From assembly GCA_964017155.1 (NCBI GenBank), contig OZ024856.1:11994125-12058124 (forward strand): a DNA stretch of 64,000 nucleotides, written 5' to 3'. The notes under the pieces were generated by a model, which saw only the letters and a list, made by a program, of their open reading frames with translations, was not told the origin of the DNA and did not search any database. The first letter of the stretch is position 1. Every line of letters starts with the position of its first letter. The DNA comes from Oasisia sp. SBJ-2009. Its lineage: Eukaryota > Annelida > Polychaeta > Sabellida > Siboglinidae. Position numbers and translations under genes: made by a program. Shown piece by piece: positions 13,641 to 25,625 of this stretch.

Positions 13641-15271
13641 ACTGACAAAGGGGCGGCACTCCACTCGGATGAGTGCAAGTTAATTAGGTTTCGTCTTTTC
13701 ACCCCCTAACGATTGCCCAACAGGTGGGTTAAATTCACCAAATTGGCAGTTAGATCTGTCACTCATTATTGGTCCAGAAACAAAACAACCACACATTATT
13801 TAAATAGGTGTAATTCTCGGTCATGGTAGAGTGAACGTTTGGACAGTTGTGGCAAATTTGGTGTTCTTCGTTGCTCCAGAAACGAACATGTTGTTACATT
13901 AGAACAAAATACCTTTAACATTTATTAATGATAGGAATTCTTAATGCGATTTGTGCCTTAGTATGGCGAAAACTTCTGTTAAATTCCCAAGAGTGCCTGA
14001 TGCGTCCTTTATCAAATTAGGCAAACCAAACAAAATATTTGCATTGCATGCAGTGTTCTAAACAGTAGGATAAGATAGACTTTGAATAAGAATTCGTTTT
14101 CTTCAATGTAATTAATTTTGTATCAATTTAAAAAGGGTAAATTATAGTTGTCTCATTAAATCATTGCCATCTATTTGCATTAATTTATTTCAATAATTTT
14201 TTATGTGTTTTTATCAATAATTCTTTTGTGACAAAAAACACTTGGTACCTTCGTTTATGCAATTTGTTGTACAGTGACAATTATCACACTCAAGACGTTA
14301 GTTACTGGAAAAATTAGGCCTCTGTGTCTTTGAAGAATGTCCATTTATTATTTTATCTGGACATCCAATGTGACCAAGTTGTTTTTGTGATACATGTTTT
14401 TGTTGATATTTGATTATCTATGCAGGGGTAAAAAGGAAACACCCCCAGAGCAAAGTCCATTGATGATCTGTTTGTGTCACATGAGCCATGACATCACCAT
14501 TTCTCTCACATCTCAGATATTCTTGGTGACACATACTATACAATTCATTTCTCAATCCAAAAAGCTGCTAATCTTAAAATCTGTCAGTTGGAAAGTTCCA
14601 TGCTGTGCACTTTATATTCATTACATAATGATAACCAACATATTTTGTGACTTAAAGTCAACTGACCAAATGTCTTATGAATCATTACTAAATTTCTTGT
14701 GAACAAATGTCATAGCTCTATAATCAGTTGACCACTGAGGAAGGCTTTATTATTGATTTTGTCAAATGTAATAGATGCCACACGCCGAGACACAAATAAC
14801 CTTCCAAGTAGTGTTGTTATCTTGTACCACCTGTCACCAAGATACCACAGCCAAAGACCGTTAAGTGTTCCAAAAGGCTTACCGTGACCAGTGCATACAG
14901 ATATAGGAGGGATGTGACAATAGTTATTATATAACAAACTGAGCTGGCATTTTCAGCATGTTACAGCCGCGCTTTAACGAACGACACTTCATCTTTCACA
15001 GATCAAAACTTGGAAATGGCACTGCCACAGGGATATGGAAATCATGTGCAATATTTATGAACATTTGCTTGTCCGTAATGGACTTATAATTGAACAATGG
15101 CTTTCACCTGTCATTATGGAAATTAATTTGCATGTTTAGATCTACTTCTTCTATGCTAGATTTCTCTCATAGATATTCCAGTCAGGTGCCGGGCGACTAA
15201 TGGGAGAGTGCCTGCTGAGTCAGTCTTTCTCTTGTTTGATGACTCTCGCATAGATCTACCTGTAGATGTTG
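13641..15271. other. intergenic DNA, nothing specific seen
   Basis: AT-rich, CpG-poor; 14940-15260 is somewhat more complex and may be conserved. Open frames here lack splice signals or recognisable domains. Confidence 0.4.
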
Positions 15272-15861
15272 ACAAATTAGCTTGTGATATTTTTAACTCG
15301 ATGCACTATATAACCAATTATGAATGCATTGTACACTAAAATATTAGGATTACGCAACAAAGTGCAAAGATTTATTTCTTTTTGAACTTTACATTTGACA
15401 AGTTGAAAAAATGTAATATATTTTTATTCTGACAGGCTAAATTTTACATGGCATAAATATACAATCGCAGCCCACTAAAATGTAAACACCACCAATTGAT
15501 GTGAAATATAAATTTTTAAATTATTAGCTGCAACATGACATTTGTTGATGAGTTATGACTAGATTTCAAATAAACAAACTGTGGTATCAACAAATTAGCT
15601 TGTGATATTTTTAACTTGATCCACTACATAACCAATTATGAATGCATTGTTCACTAAAATATTAGGATTACTCATCAAAGTGCAAACATTGATTTGTTTT
15701 TTAACTTTACATTTGACAAGTTAATTTTTTTTATCCTGACAGGCTGAATTTTACATGGCATAAACATACAATCTCAGCCCGCTAAAATTAAAACACCAGC
15801 AATTGATGTGAAATATAAATTTGAAAATCATTAGCTGCAACATGTGACATGACATTTGCTG
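15272..15861 (+). repeat. tandem duplication of a ~275-bp segment
   Basis: Copy 1 at 15272-15547, copy 2 at 15590-15861, period 318 bp, roughly 85-90% identical by eye. Both begin ACAAATTAGCTTGTGATATT and end TTAGCTGCAACATG followed by GACATTTG. The divergence indicates an old duplication. Confidence 0.92.
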
Positions 15862-17564
15862 CGGAGGCGTGAATCCACAAGACTATTAATCTGAGAGTTG
15901 GAATTAATATTTCATTAGCGTCATGAAAGAATTATTGTTTTATTCCAGTTTTGAGATGTCCCGTTGTATTTATTAAAGAATGCTAAATCAGGTGAGTGTT
16001 GTGTCTATTGCCTGAGATACCAGTGACACCAGCAATAATAGGAAACAGCTGACATAAGATAAGGAAAGTAGCAAGAGCAAACAGCGCTCGATTTCCATAT
16101 CACTTACTCTGAACGCCATAAAATGATGTACGTTTTAAGTGAGACAGCAATAGCCGAGAAAGTAAATGTAATCTTTTTGTTAGTGATATTGTGTATTACC
16201 AAGTCAAACTTTCATTACGTTTTCTGTTATTGTCGTGCACATAAATTTTCCTAGGAAGAGGTGATAAAATAAGTTGAACGGCGCTAAATTAAATATCAAT
16301 CACTGAATCACCTTAAGTTATTTGCATGCATCAGCACTTAAATAGGTCAGATGTGACTTGCAGAACATACATTGTGTTTCAGTTATTCTTTCTAAATGGT
16401 GAGTGTGTTTAATTGGTCTTTTATTTTGAATTTTGTTGCTAGAATAAATTGCAAGCTACAAGTCTTTGGGCATCCCCATTTCTGAGATAAGACATCAGTG
16501 AATTGAGTTGTTTTGGTTGCAGTTTTGTGATGTGAAACGAATAAGAATTGTGTTCTCATTTCTGCCTTGACAGGATATAAAAAGTGAAAAAGCAGCTTCT
16601 TATATAGTGCAGCATTCTATCCTTATGGCAGCATTCACTCCGTGGCAGACATTTTCTATCGAACACCATCTCGACTTCTGTGGGAAGAATTCAGCCATGC
16701 TATATTTAATACATGAATACTATTCATTCACAACTAACTACCACTCTACAGCCAGGTTCTTATTGTTATTACTGAGTGAACTGGAGTAACATAAAGTTAA
16801 TGAACCTTCCCAAGCTTAAACACAGCAGCACGGCATTTTAATCCAAGTTCTCTTGATCGAAAGTTCAATACTCCACAAACTGTGCCACTGCGCTCTGGAC
16901 ATGCATATCTACAAGTACTGAACGGAGTACATGGCTACGTCTGTTACATGTCACAGATTTTACAGCCTGGCTTAAGGTGCCTGCGGAATATTAATTATTG
17001 AACAGGGAAGCCGGCGAGAGATGCGCGGCAGTTATGCCAAGTGTGTGCCATTAACTTTGATATAAGGTGATAGTCATGCAACAGGTGTCACATAAGATAA
17101 GCCGGCAAAAGGAGACATTGTCACCGCAAAATCCATGCTCTTATACATCTGCTGACGCGCACTTGGAAGATAGCAGTAATGGCTGGCGTTAATGGCGGAC
17201 AGTAAATCAGCAGTAGTAATCAGAAAATGTAAGATTGAGTGGCCGCTCTTTTGCAGTGAGGCGCGACCCTCAATTTATGCTGCCGTCCGTATCAAACGGC
17301 ATTAATAAGTGCAGTTGGCGGTTTCCCGATGGCATGGAAAATGTTGCTGCAATGTTTGTAACAACGGTTTAATTGTAAGACGTGAATATGTAATTGGGAA
17401 ATTTGAGATAAAATACTAAGAATGTTTATTAGAATTTTTATGTATCAGTAGAAAAAACTACCTTTGTAATCAAGTTTATTCAGTTGCAGTGAGACAAAGA
17501 ATTTTTTATTATGTTGTTCAATCTTTAGAAGAACATATTTGTGTTATATGTTTATGACAATTAT
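15862..17564. other. intergenic DNA with CpG-rich patch at 16950-17345
   Basis: No gene recognised. The patch includes AGCCGGCGAGAGATGCGCGG near 17008 and GCTGCCGTCC near 17280; candidate regulatory element. Confidence 0.4.
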
Positions 17565-18407
17565 ATTATAATTATACACTCACTTGTATATATCTTATAA
17601 TTATACACTCACTTGTATATACCTTATAATTATACACTCACTTGTATATATCTTATAATTATACACTCACTTGTATATACCTTATAATTATACACTCACT
17701 TGTATATACCTTATAATTATACACTCACTTGTATATATCTTATTATTATACACTCACTTGTATATTATCTTATAATTATACACTCACTTGTATATATCTT
17801 ATAATTATACACTCACTTGTATATATCTTATAATTATACACTCACTTGTATATATCTTATATTTATACACTCACTTGTATATTATCTTATAATTATACAC
17901 TCACTTGTATATATCTTATAATTATACACTCACTTGTGTATATCTTATAATTATACACTCACTTGTATATATCTTATAATTATACACTCACTTGTATATA
18001 CCTTATAATTATACACTCACTTGTATATATCTTATAATTATACACTCACTTGTATATACCTTATAATTATACACTCACTTGTATATATCTTATAATTATA
18101 CACTCACTTGTATATATCTTATAATTATACACTCACTTGTATATATCTTATAATTATACACTCACTTGTATATATCTTATAATTATACACTCACTTGTAT
18201 ATTATCTTATAATTATACACTCACTTGTATATATCTTATAATTATACACTCACTTGTATATTATCTTATAATTATACACTCACTTGTATATATCTTATAA
18301 TTATACACTCACTTGTATATATCTTATAATTATACACTCACTTGTATATATCTTATAATTATACACTCACTTGTATATTATCTTATAATTATACACTCAC
18401 TTGTACA
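17565..18407 (+). repeat. 29-bp minisatellite, about 29 copies
   Basis: Unit of 29 bp starting TATACACTCACTTGTATATA and closing with TCTTATAAT. Variants differ at one site (TATATC, TATACC, or TATTATC, which gives a 30-bp unit), and are interspersed along the array. Very homogeneous, so recently expanded or homogenised. Confidence 0.97.
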
Positions 18408-18415
18408 TATTTCTA

Positions 18416-18535
18416 CTTGCCTACCTGCCTGCCTAAATAAATAAATTAGCACCCAGTCACCCACCCATTAGCCCACCTGCCAGTTCACCCTAACCCCCCC
18501 CCCCCCCCCCCCCCCCCCCGACCCACCACCTCTCT
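18416..18535 (+). repeat. C-rich block with a 26-base poly-C run
   Basis: C-rich words (CCTACCTGCCTGCC, CACCCACCCATTAGCCC) lead to an uninterrupted C26 at 18494-18519. On the minus strand this is G26, which could form G-quadruplexes. Confidence 0.95.
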
Positions 18536-20960
18536 GCCATCAGATGACTTTCTTATTGTTATTTTCATATCTTTCTATGACACATGAGGAATTTCCATTT
18601 CACAGTACAGCGACATCTCAAATGAACTAGAAATGTTGAGTAAGCACCATCAATCTGAGGAACTAATTTGGTCACAAGCAATGTGACCCTGTGGTGTCAA
18701 GACACTTCACCAGAGGCTGCGTTTCTGTCTTAGATCTGCTACTGTTACAGTTGATTAATTGGAAAGCAGATTAGCTCTGCCGGAAATCAAGATGTGTGAC
18801 GTCATCCTGTGTATTAAGTGTTTTTGCATAGATCAGGGGTAAATCCAGGATTTAGGGTGGGGTGCAGTGGTTGTGATGGGTGACAGGGTCAGAGTGTGCA
18901 CTGTATATCTAAGGGTTTCTCTAGCAAAAAATCTGATTATTTAAAGAAATAATTGAGATGTATATTTTAAGTCTTGGGAGGTAAAATGTAAGAAGAATTT
19001 CCACTTTCTAATGTTATGTTTCAGGTCATGCTTTTAGGATGAACAGTTGTGTGTACTGATATTGAGTGATGCTGTTGTGATTATTGAGTGGAATAGAATA
19101 TTTGAATCATGTTTAAACTGTTATGCATTTGCAAAGGTTGATGGAAACTGTTTAAAGATGGTAAGCATAGCCAGATGAAACAAACATTCAGAATCCTGTA
19201 CTGTAGAGACAATGAAAGTGACGTAAGGTGGGACATTACTATAAGAACATAAGCCCAGTCCTGATAAGAATGTGTTTTCTTTCACGTTTATAGATTATGA
19301 CAAATTGAACAAATAGTACACGCACACAAACATGTATGCATGGACACAACCATACATATGCATTTTAATACTTTAATACTGAAATTCAGAATACTTAAGA
19401 TGAAATGGGTCGACTTTTGTACAATGCCCTATGAAGTGTTGTGAGGTCTGTGCTGGCTCAATTAATGTCAGCCCGCATCTGACTGCCACAGGCGTCAGTG
19501 CCACAGAAACCCAGAGGCTTCCGCGGTTCAAACATTTTAATTCAGTCGTCATTAATCTTGTTCCCTGTTCACATTAATATTTGGGTCAGGTAACTGGAAG
19601 AAAAACTACAACCACAGCAAGCGAGCTCAGCCTGGAGAGCCAGAGGCGAACTACGTTTCCTGACTGGTCTCTTTCTCCAGGGCTGCTTCGTGCTAAGAGT
19701 CAGATTGCGTGATTTAGAATTAAGGCAAAGATAAATGGTAGTGACGACAGGCAAAGAGGGCACATATTTGTAAGCGGGATCAACTTTGAGTGATTTTCTG
19801 AGACAATCAGTCACACAACCAGAGGTGGCAGGGCATTGTTGCGGGGCATCTGTGACTTGTAGACGGCGACCGCCCGTGGCAGCAGACTGACATTGTTGGG
19901 CAAAGATCTTTCAGATCCGATAGCGCGAAACAATAAGGCGCCACGGCAGCCGAGCAGAAATGCCAGAAATAAAGAAAACCACACGTTTCTATTATTTCTG
20001 ACAGCAGATTAATCACTTGGTATCTGGTTGATTTGAATTTGGACGTGAAAAAATCACCACACATTGGTGCTACGCTTGATGTGTATCGGGACACTTGACA
20101 TTAACCCTTGTTTCTGTGAGGACACGCTCCTCTCTCTCGTGCAGTCACTGTATCTTCTTTCGTTGCAATTAAGAGAGACGTCAGAGGACCACAGACTGAG
20201 ACATTGTGACACGTGAAACTTCTGTCACACTCCAGTGACGAATTACAGTAATTAGATGTCAACACCAGATCTCACCCCGAATATCCGGCAGGCACGGTTA
20301 GTCGAGGAATCTCGAAAATGTGGCACTTTCAAATAACCGTGTCTGACAAGAATTGTGTCCCGTGAAATATGGGACTTGTGATTATCTTCTTTATTGAAGT
20401 GCCATTTGTTTCGGGCAAGATTGATGTTACTGTATAAGATTCATACACTTGGGACAATCTAGTTGATGAATGCCATGCTGGTGGTAGGGGGCACAGCCTT
20501 CCACAAGGATTATCAGCTGATCAGGTCGGACTTAAGACTTGGGTAATATTTGTCAAGGGCCAAGGTTGTTCATCATTGCCCACATATTGCCTGCTCTTGC
20601 ATCTGCCAGTGAAAATTTAATTATGTTTACATTTCTGCTACGCTAGCAAACAGGATCAGTGGAAGTGACTTTGAATTATTGGAAGGCAGATGATTTTATG
20701 TTTATATATGATTTATGTTTAACATTGGGCTGTTTTGCTAAGCATTTATATCTTTGCAGATAGTGCTTGCAATTGTAAGTTGTTCTCTGTAATGTTTTAT
20801 GTTCATTTATTGGAAGGCAAGATTACTCAAATAATCCAACAGGCATGAGTAGCATCTTAAGGGTCTGTGGTGTTTGCCCAAAATAGTTCAGCTATTATCA
20901 CATAGCATTTGAAAATGTTTGCTTTATGCTCAATACTATCTTCTGATTTGTAGTGTTATT
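18536..20960. other. intergenic DNA with CpG-rich block at 19440-20350
   Basis: No gene recognised. The 19440-20350 block is the largest CpG-rich, high-complexity patch in the 3' flank. A perfect CRE palindrome TGACGTCA is at 18797-18804. Candidate enhancers by inference. Confidence 0.4.
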
Positions 20961-21175
20961 AATTAATATAATGTGTAAGTGTGTAATATTGGTAATAAAG
21001 GCATGAATAGGCATGAATATACAAAATGTGGTTTTTATCTCCTATTATTCTTTTTATCTCCTATTATTCTTTATTATTCTAATTAATATAATGTGTAAAT
21101 GTGTAACATTGGTAATAAAGGCATGAATAGGCATGAATATACAAATGTGCTTTTTATCTCCTATTATTCTTTTGT
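20961..21175 (+). repeat. tandem duplication, period 120 bp
   Basis: AATTAATATAATGTGTAA starts both copies (20961 and 21081); each contains GGCATGAATAGGCATGAATA (an internal 10-bp doublet) and TTTTTATCTCCTATTATTC. Confidence 0.92.
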
Positions 21176-24100
21176 TCTGATAGACTAAACATTATTAATC
21201 AATATAATTATACTAAAGTGCATATCAATTTTGTAACAATCTGGACAAAATACATTCAGCGGTGTTTGAATCTAACATTAACTATTGACTTACATCAGCA
21301 TAAATAATTACTAAGAATGAAAAACAAAACCATGCATACATTATGCCATTATACATAATAAAATAAATAATTTATAATAACTAACTGATTAATTAAATAA
21401 TAATGAATTTGTTAAAGGTTACACTTAAACAGGGATATTTGTATACAAAACGTTGCATAATCAGTATGTGAAATGTGAAAAGTTAAACCATTAGAAATTC
21501 ACTTTAAAATAATTGAAGGCAAAATAATATCACTGTGATTATCTGGAGAGGGTAGTTGATTGTGTGCTGTAGGCAACATCATTCTCATCAGTGATCAGGT
21601 CAGAGGATGACACAACAACAAGAGGTCTAGTTGCAGAACACTCTTCTTCATCTTTATGTTGCTAATTAGAATGGTTCCTCTGATTACAAACATTGCTCTT
21701 CTGGTTCTGGCCAGATTCAGTTGCCTCCTCACTGTTCTGGTGTGAAGAAAATTTGTGCCAAAAATTCACTCAGCCAGCAGATGCAGTTCGAATTGTTGGT
21801 CAGTTGCATGCAGTAGTGTTAGTTGGAACGTAGGAACATATCTCATTACACCTGTTGCTGAGGTATCTCGGATACATACTTTAGTTGCATGTTCCAGAAC
21901 ATTGCCAATGACAGTATGTGTTAATGTTGTGAATGTATTACACGGAGACATCTGTCAGTTTTCACAGGTGGTTTATCAGGCATTTGCTGTTCAGCACAGG
22001 TGTGTTTCATGTTTCATGTAGTTCCTAAGTAATTTTAATGTTGTTGTGTCTGCTTAAGAATGCAGCTATCATTGCCAAAATAAGTTATACAAAATGGGAA
22101 ATTATTGCATAATTTATAAATAATTGTTTGCAACTTTGTCTGTTGTGCTCTGTTCAATTGGACATAAATGACCTCCCAAAATATACATTAATCTTCACAA
22201 TAAGTACAGGTCATGTATTACAATTGTCTTGGGATGGAATAAATTGAAACTATGATCATGTATAAAAATGGTATCCATCCATATATTGGTGGTATACCAT
22301 GAAATCAAATCCAACCCTTTATGTTGGTAAGTATTGAATTGAAAAATATAAACTAATGAATCATGAATTGAATTGAAAGTTGGATGCCATATCAACTGAA
22401 AATAATACATAAAGCAAAATAAATTAGAAGACTTCCCATGTTAAGTGAAATCCATTATTATTAAACATTTAAACAAAGATTTAAATACATAAACATACAA
22501 CCATAATTCCACATATTTCAAGTTTTCAAGTATAAAACTTTGACATTCACATGCATGTGATATAGCATTCAAATTAACAGACACTAATATGCTGTGAATT
22601 AAATATGTGAAGATTTGCACATTGTTGATTAGTTCGCAGATTAAATAACCACATCTCTGCTGCGACTCTGATAAAGTTGGGGCATGTTTTCAGGGCGCCA
22701 TTTTCAGACAAGCTGTGCCCTTGCATACAAATATGCACAATCAGACGGCAGGCAATCACTTATTAATGTCCGTACCAACGATGACTTTGTCCAGTACAAT
22801 TATTGCTCTGTTGGCTCCGCTCAAGCGTGACCAATGGGGGCTGTGGGTGCATTAAGACAATGGGAAATGGGTGTCATTCGCATGTCGCTCAGGCTTTAAT
22901 AGCAACTTCATTTTCCTCCGGCACTTCACACCTCGTCTAGAAAACCGCCGGAGTGTGGCAGGCTAATCGAATTGCGATTCTAATAACGAGAGAAAATAGA
23001 CTTGAGTGCTTGTAATGTATGAAATGTTGCGCCGTTACCTGCTGAGATCGTTCTACCTGATCAAACAGCTGTTATAGTGCGCTGTTACCTCGCTGCGATC
23101 ACCGACCGGAATATAATTGCTGTTTTAAGAAGAAGGAATGACTTCCTGCCGCTCCGTGTACCAATTTGTGTCACGTATTCTGGCCACACAAAATTGAAAT
23201 AACACTCCATCACACGTTAAAGTATGTGTCATTTTGACAGAGTAATTAGCCAATAAACCACGGAAGGCTTTTACTGCTTTATAATCTGATGTGGCAGGAA
23301 ACTAGGCTTCTTGTGTTTGTCAATATTGTGATTTCACAATAAACGATGCTGACAGTAAAGCTTAGAGGTTAGACAAAGTTTTGTGTGGACAGTTTACTAC
23401 ATCAAACACAGTTTAGTTAGTGTTTTCACATTTGTTTGTTTTTACTCTATTTTAGAATATAAGGAGAAAGAAACAAATCCAAGACAAGTATTGATATCAT
23501 CATCGTCCCCAGCTGTAGACCAAGAAAGAGAGCAACAGATGATTTTAGTTTTATTAACATAACATTCACTTACAGTATTTACATAGATTAGATATACATT
23601 TTGAACAACAGCTTAACATGGCTGACGTTGTGTTGCCAGTTTGATTGAGCAAACCAATTAAATGTATTTTTCACACGTATATCATTAATATCATCTTCAA
23701 ATTGTCCAGAAGGTAAGTCCATAGAAAACAATTCACAATACTCTCTGTATTCCAAACCTGTTTCAAATTCGCAACTGGTGTCCCAGGTTCTGATTCTGGC
23801 AATTTTAAATAAGTTCAGCATGGTCATTGTCTTCTCTATTCCTGCTTTAGTTACCATGTAAACACTTCCTATCTACTTCATAACTTCTGATACGGCCTGG
23901 CCACCAGGTACACATTGTTCACCTGTGTCTGATTGTGTCACAGCTCTGATGTGTCCATGTTTGACTCTCTGTGCCATGTGTTTGGTCCAGGAGGTGTTGC
24001 ATATGTTACATAGTCATTGTGGACAGTCTCCAACAGTTGGTTCTGCATACTTCTGATGATCACCCATGTTTCTGTTATGTAAAACTCGACTGTCTAGAAT

Positions 24101-24829
24101 ACATGTACTAATAATACCACTAATTTGTGCAAATTTTTTACAACATAAGAACACTACGTAAAGTGTGATACATCAAAATAATTGTAAGTAAAAAGGGTAT
24201 ACTGAAGACAAAATGTTCTGACATTTCAATATCCCTATGAATTATCAGCTTACAATAAGTGACGAAGATTCCGTAATTATAGTGTTAGTTATTTTTGGCT
24301 ATTACAATATAAATACAGATCAATAATAGTAATAATCTGTAATTGATATTAACTTGCAGCACAGTATTATAATCATCCACATCTTAGCATTATTATGGGC
24401 GGTTTTTAAGATATTTGGTGGTAACAAACCTTTTATTAAAGATACAAATGTGACTTCATTGCAACATTGGAATCCAATGAATTCCAGCAGTCTACTCCAT
24501 AAATTGATGGACACTTTAACTTTACATTAGATAAACACATTGTCTGACATATTGAGACTGTTTAAAAGTCTGCTTGCTTTAATGAAGACAGATCTGTTTA
24601 AGGCTGCGTGTTGCCTAATCTGTTGAATGGTGCCAAAGCTTTTGCCATTCTTGTTAATGTACATACAGTGATACTTGATTACATTTTGTAATCAAAACAC
24701 CTGGATGCAAGTTGTTCTCTTATTCATGTTTTTGACTAAACATGGTTTGGGCATCTAATATAATGAAATGTAGTATAATAAAAAAATATAAAATAGTGGG
24801 TACGTCTTCAGAAAATCCAATACATTACT
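21176..24829. other. AT-rich intergenic DNA with CpG-rich patch at 22640-23230
   Basis: No gene recognised. The patch contains CACCTCGTCTAG, AACCGCCGGAG and two related CTGTTACCTCGCTGCGATC / CCGTTACCTGCTGAGATCG words, 60 bp apart (23033 and 23082), which suggests a short internal duplication. Confidence 0.4.
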
Positions 24830-25625
24830 ACATGTTGTATTAGCACAGAAATATGTGATACAGGTTGTATTACACATAAATGTGTACTATAGGTTGTATT
24901 TACCCAGAAATCTGTATTAAATGTATTTACACAAAATGTGTACTACAGGTTGTATAGGTGCAAAATGTGTATTAAATGTTGTATTTACACAAAATGTGTA
25001 CTACAGGTTGTATAGGTGCAAAATGTGTATTAAATGTTGTATTTACACAAAATGTGTACTGCAGGTTGTATTTACACAGAAATATGTGATACAGGTTGTA
25101 TTACACATAAATGTGTACTATGGGTTGTACTTACACAGAAATATGTAGTAAATGTTGTATTTACACAAAATCTGTACTACAGTTTGTATTTAGTATTACA
25201 GGTTGTATTTACACCAAATGTGTACTACATGTTGTATTTAGTATTACAGGTTGTATTTACACAAAATGTGTACTACAGGTTGTATTTACACAAAATGTGT
25301 ACTAAATGTTGTGTTTACACAAAATGTGTACTACAGGTTGTATTCACACACAAAAGTTTACTAAATGTTGTATTTATACAAAATGTGTACTAAGTGTTGT
25401 ATTTACACATAAAATATGTACTACAGGTTGTATTTACACAGAAATTTGTACTACATGTTGTATTTATACAATATGTATACTACAGGTTGTACTTACACAA
25501 AAATATGTACTACAGGTTGTATTTACACAGAAATCTGTACTACAGGTTGTATTTACACAAATGTGTACTACAGGCTGCCTTTACACAAAATGTGTACTAC
25601 AGGTTGTATTTACACAGAAATGAGT
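24830..25625 (+). repeat. second 29-bp minisatellite, about 27 copies, degenerate
   Basis: Unit about 29 bp: TACTACAGGTTGTATTTACA plus CAAAATGTG, with variants (AGAAATATG, ATAAATGTG) and a few shortened units. Because 29 is not a multiple of 3, it yields open frames in all three phases; these are not genes. Unrelated in sequence to the array at 17565. Confidence 0.96.

Noticed and set aside
16815..16900. tRNA-like or tRNA-SINE-like sequence on the minus strand (TGGCACAGTTTG, GGATTAAAATGCC)
   Set aside because: A- and B-box-like words are present, but acceptor, D and anticodon stems do not pair.
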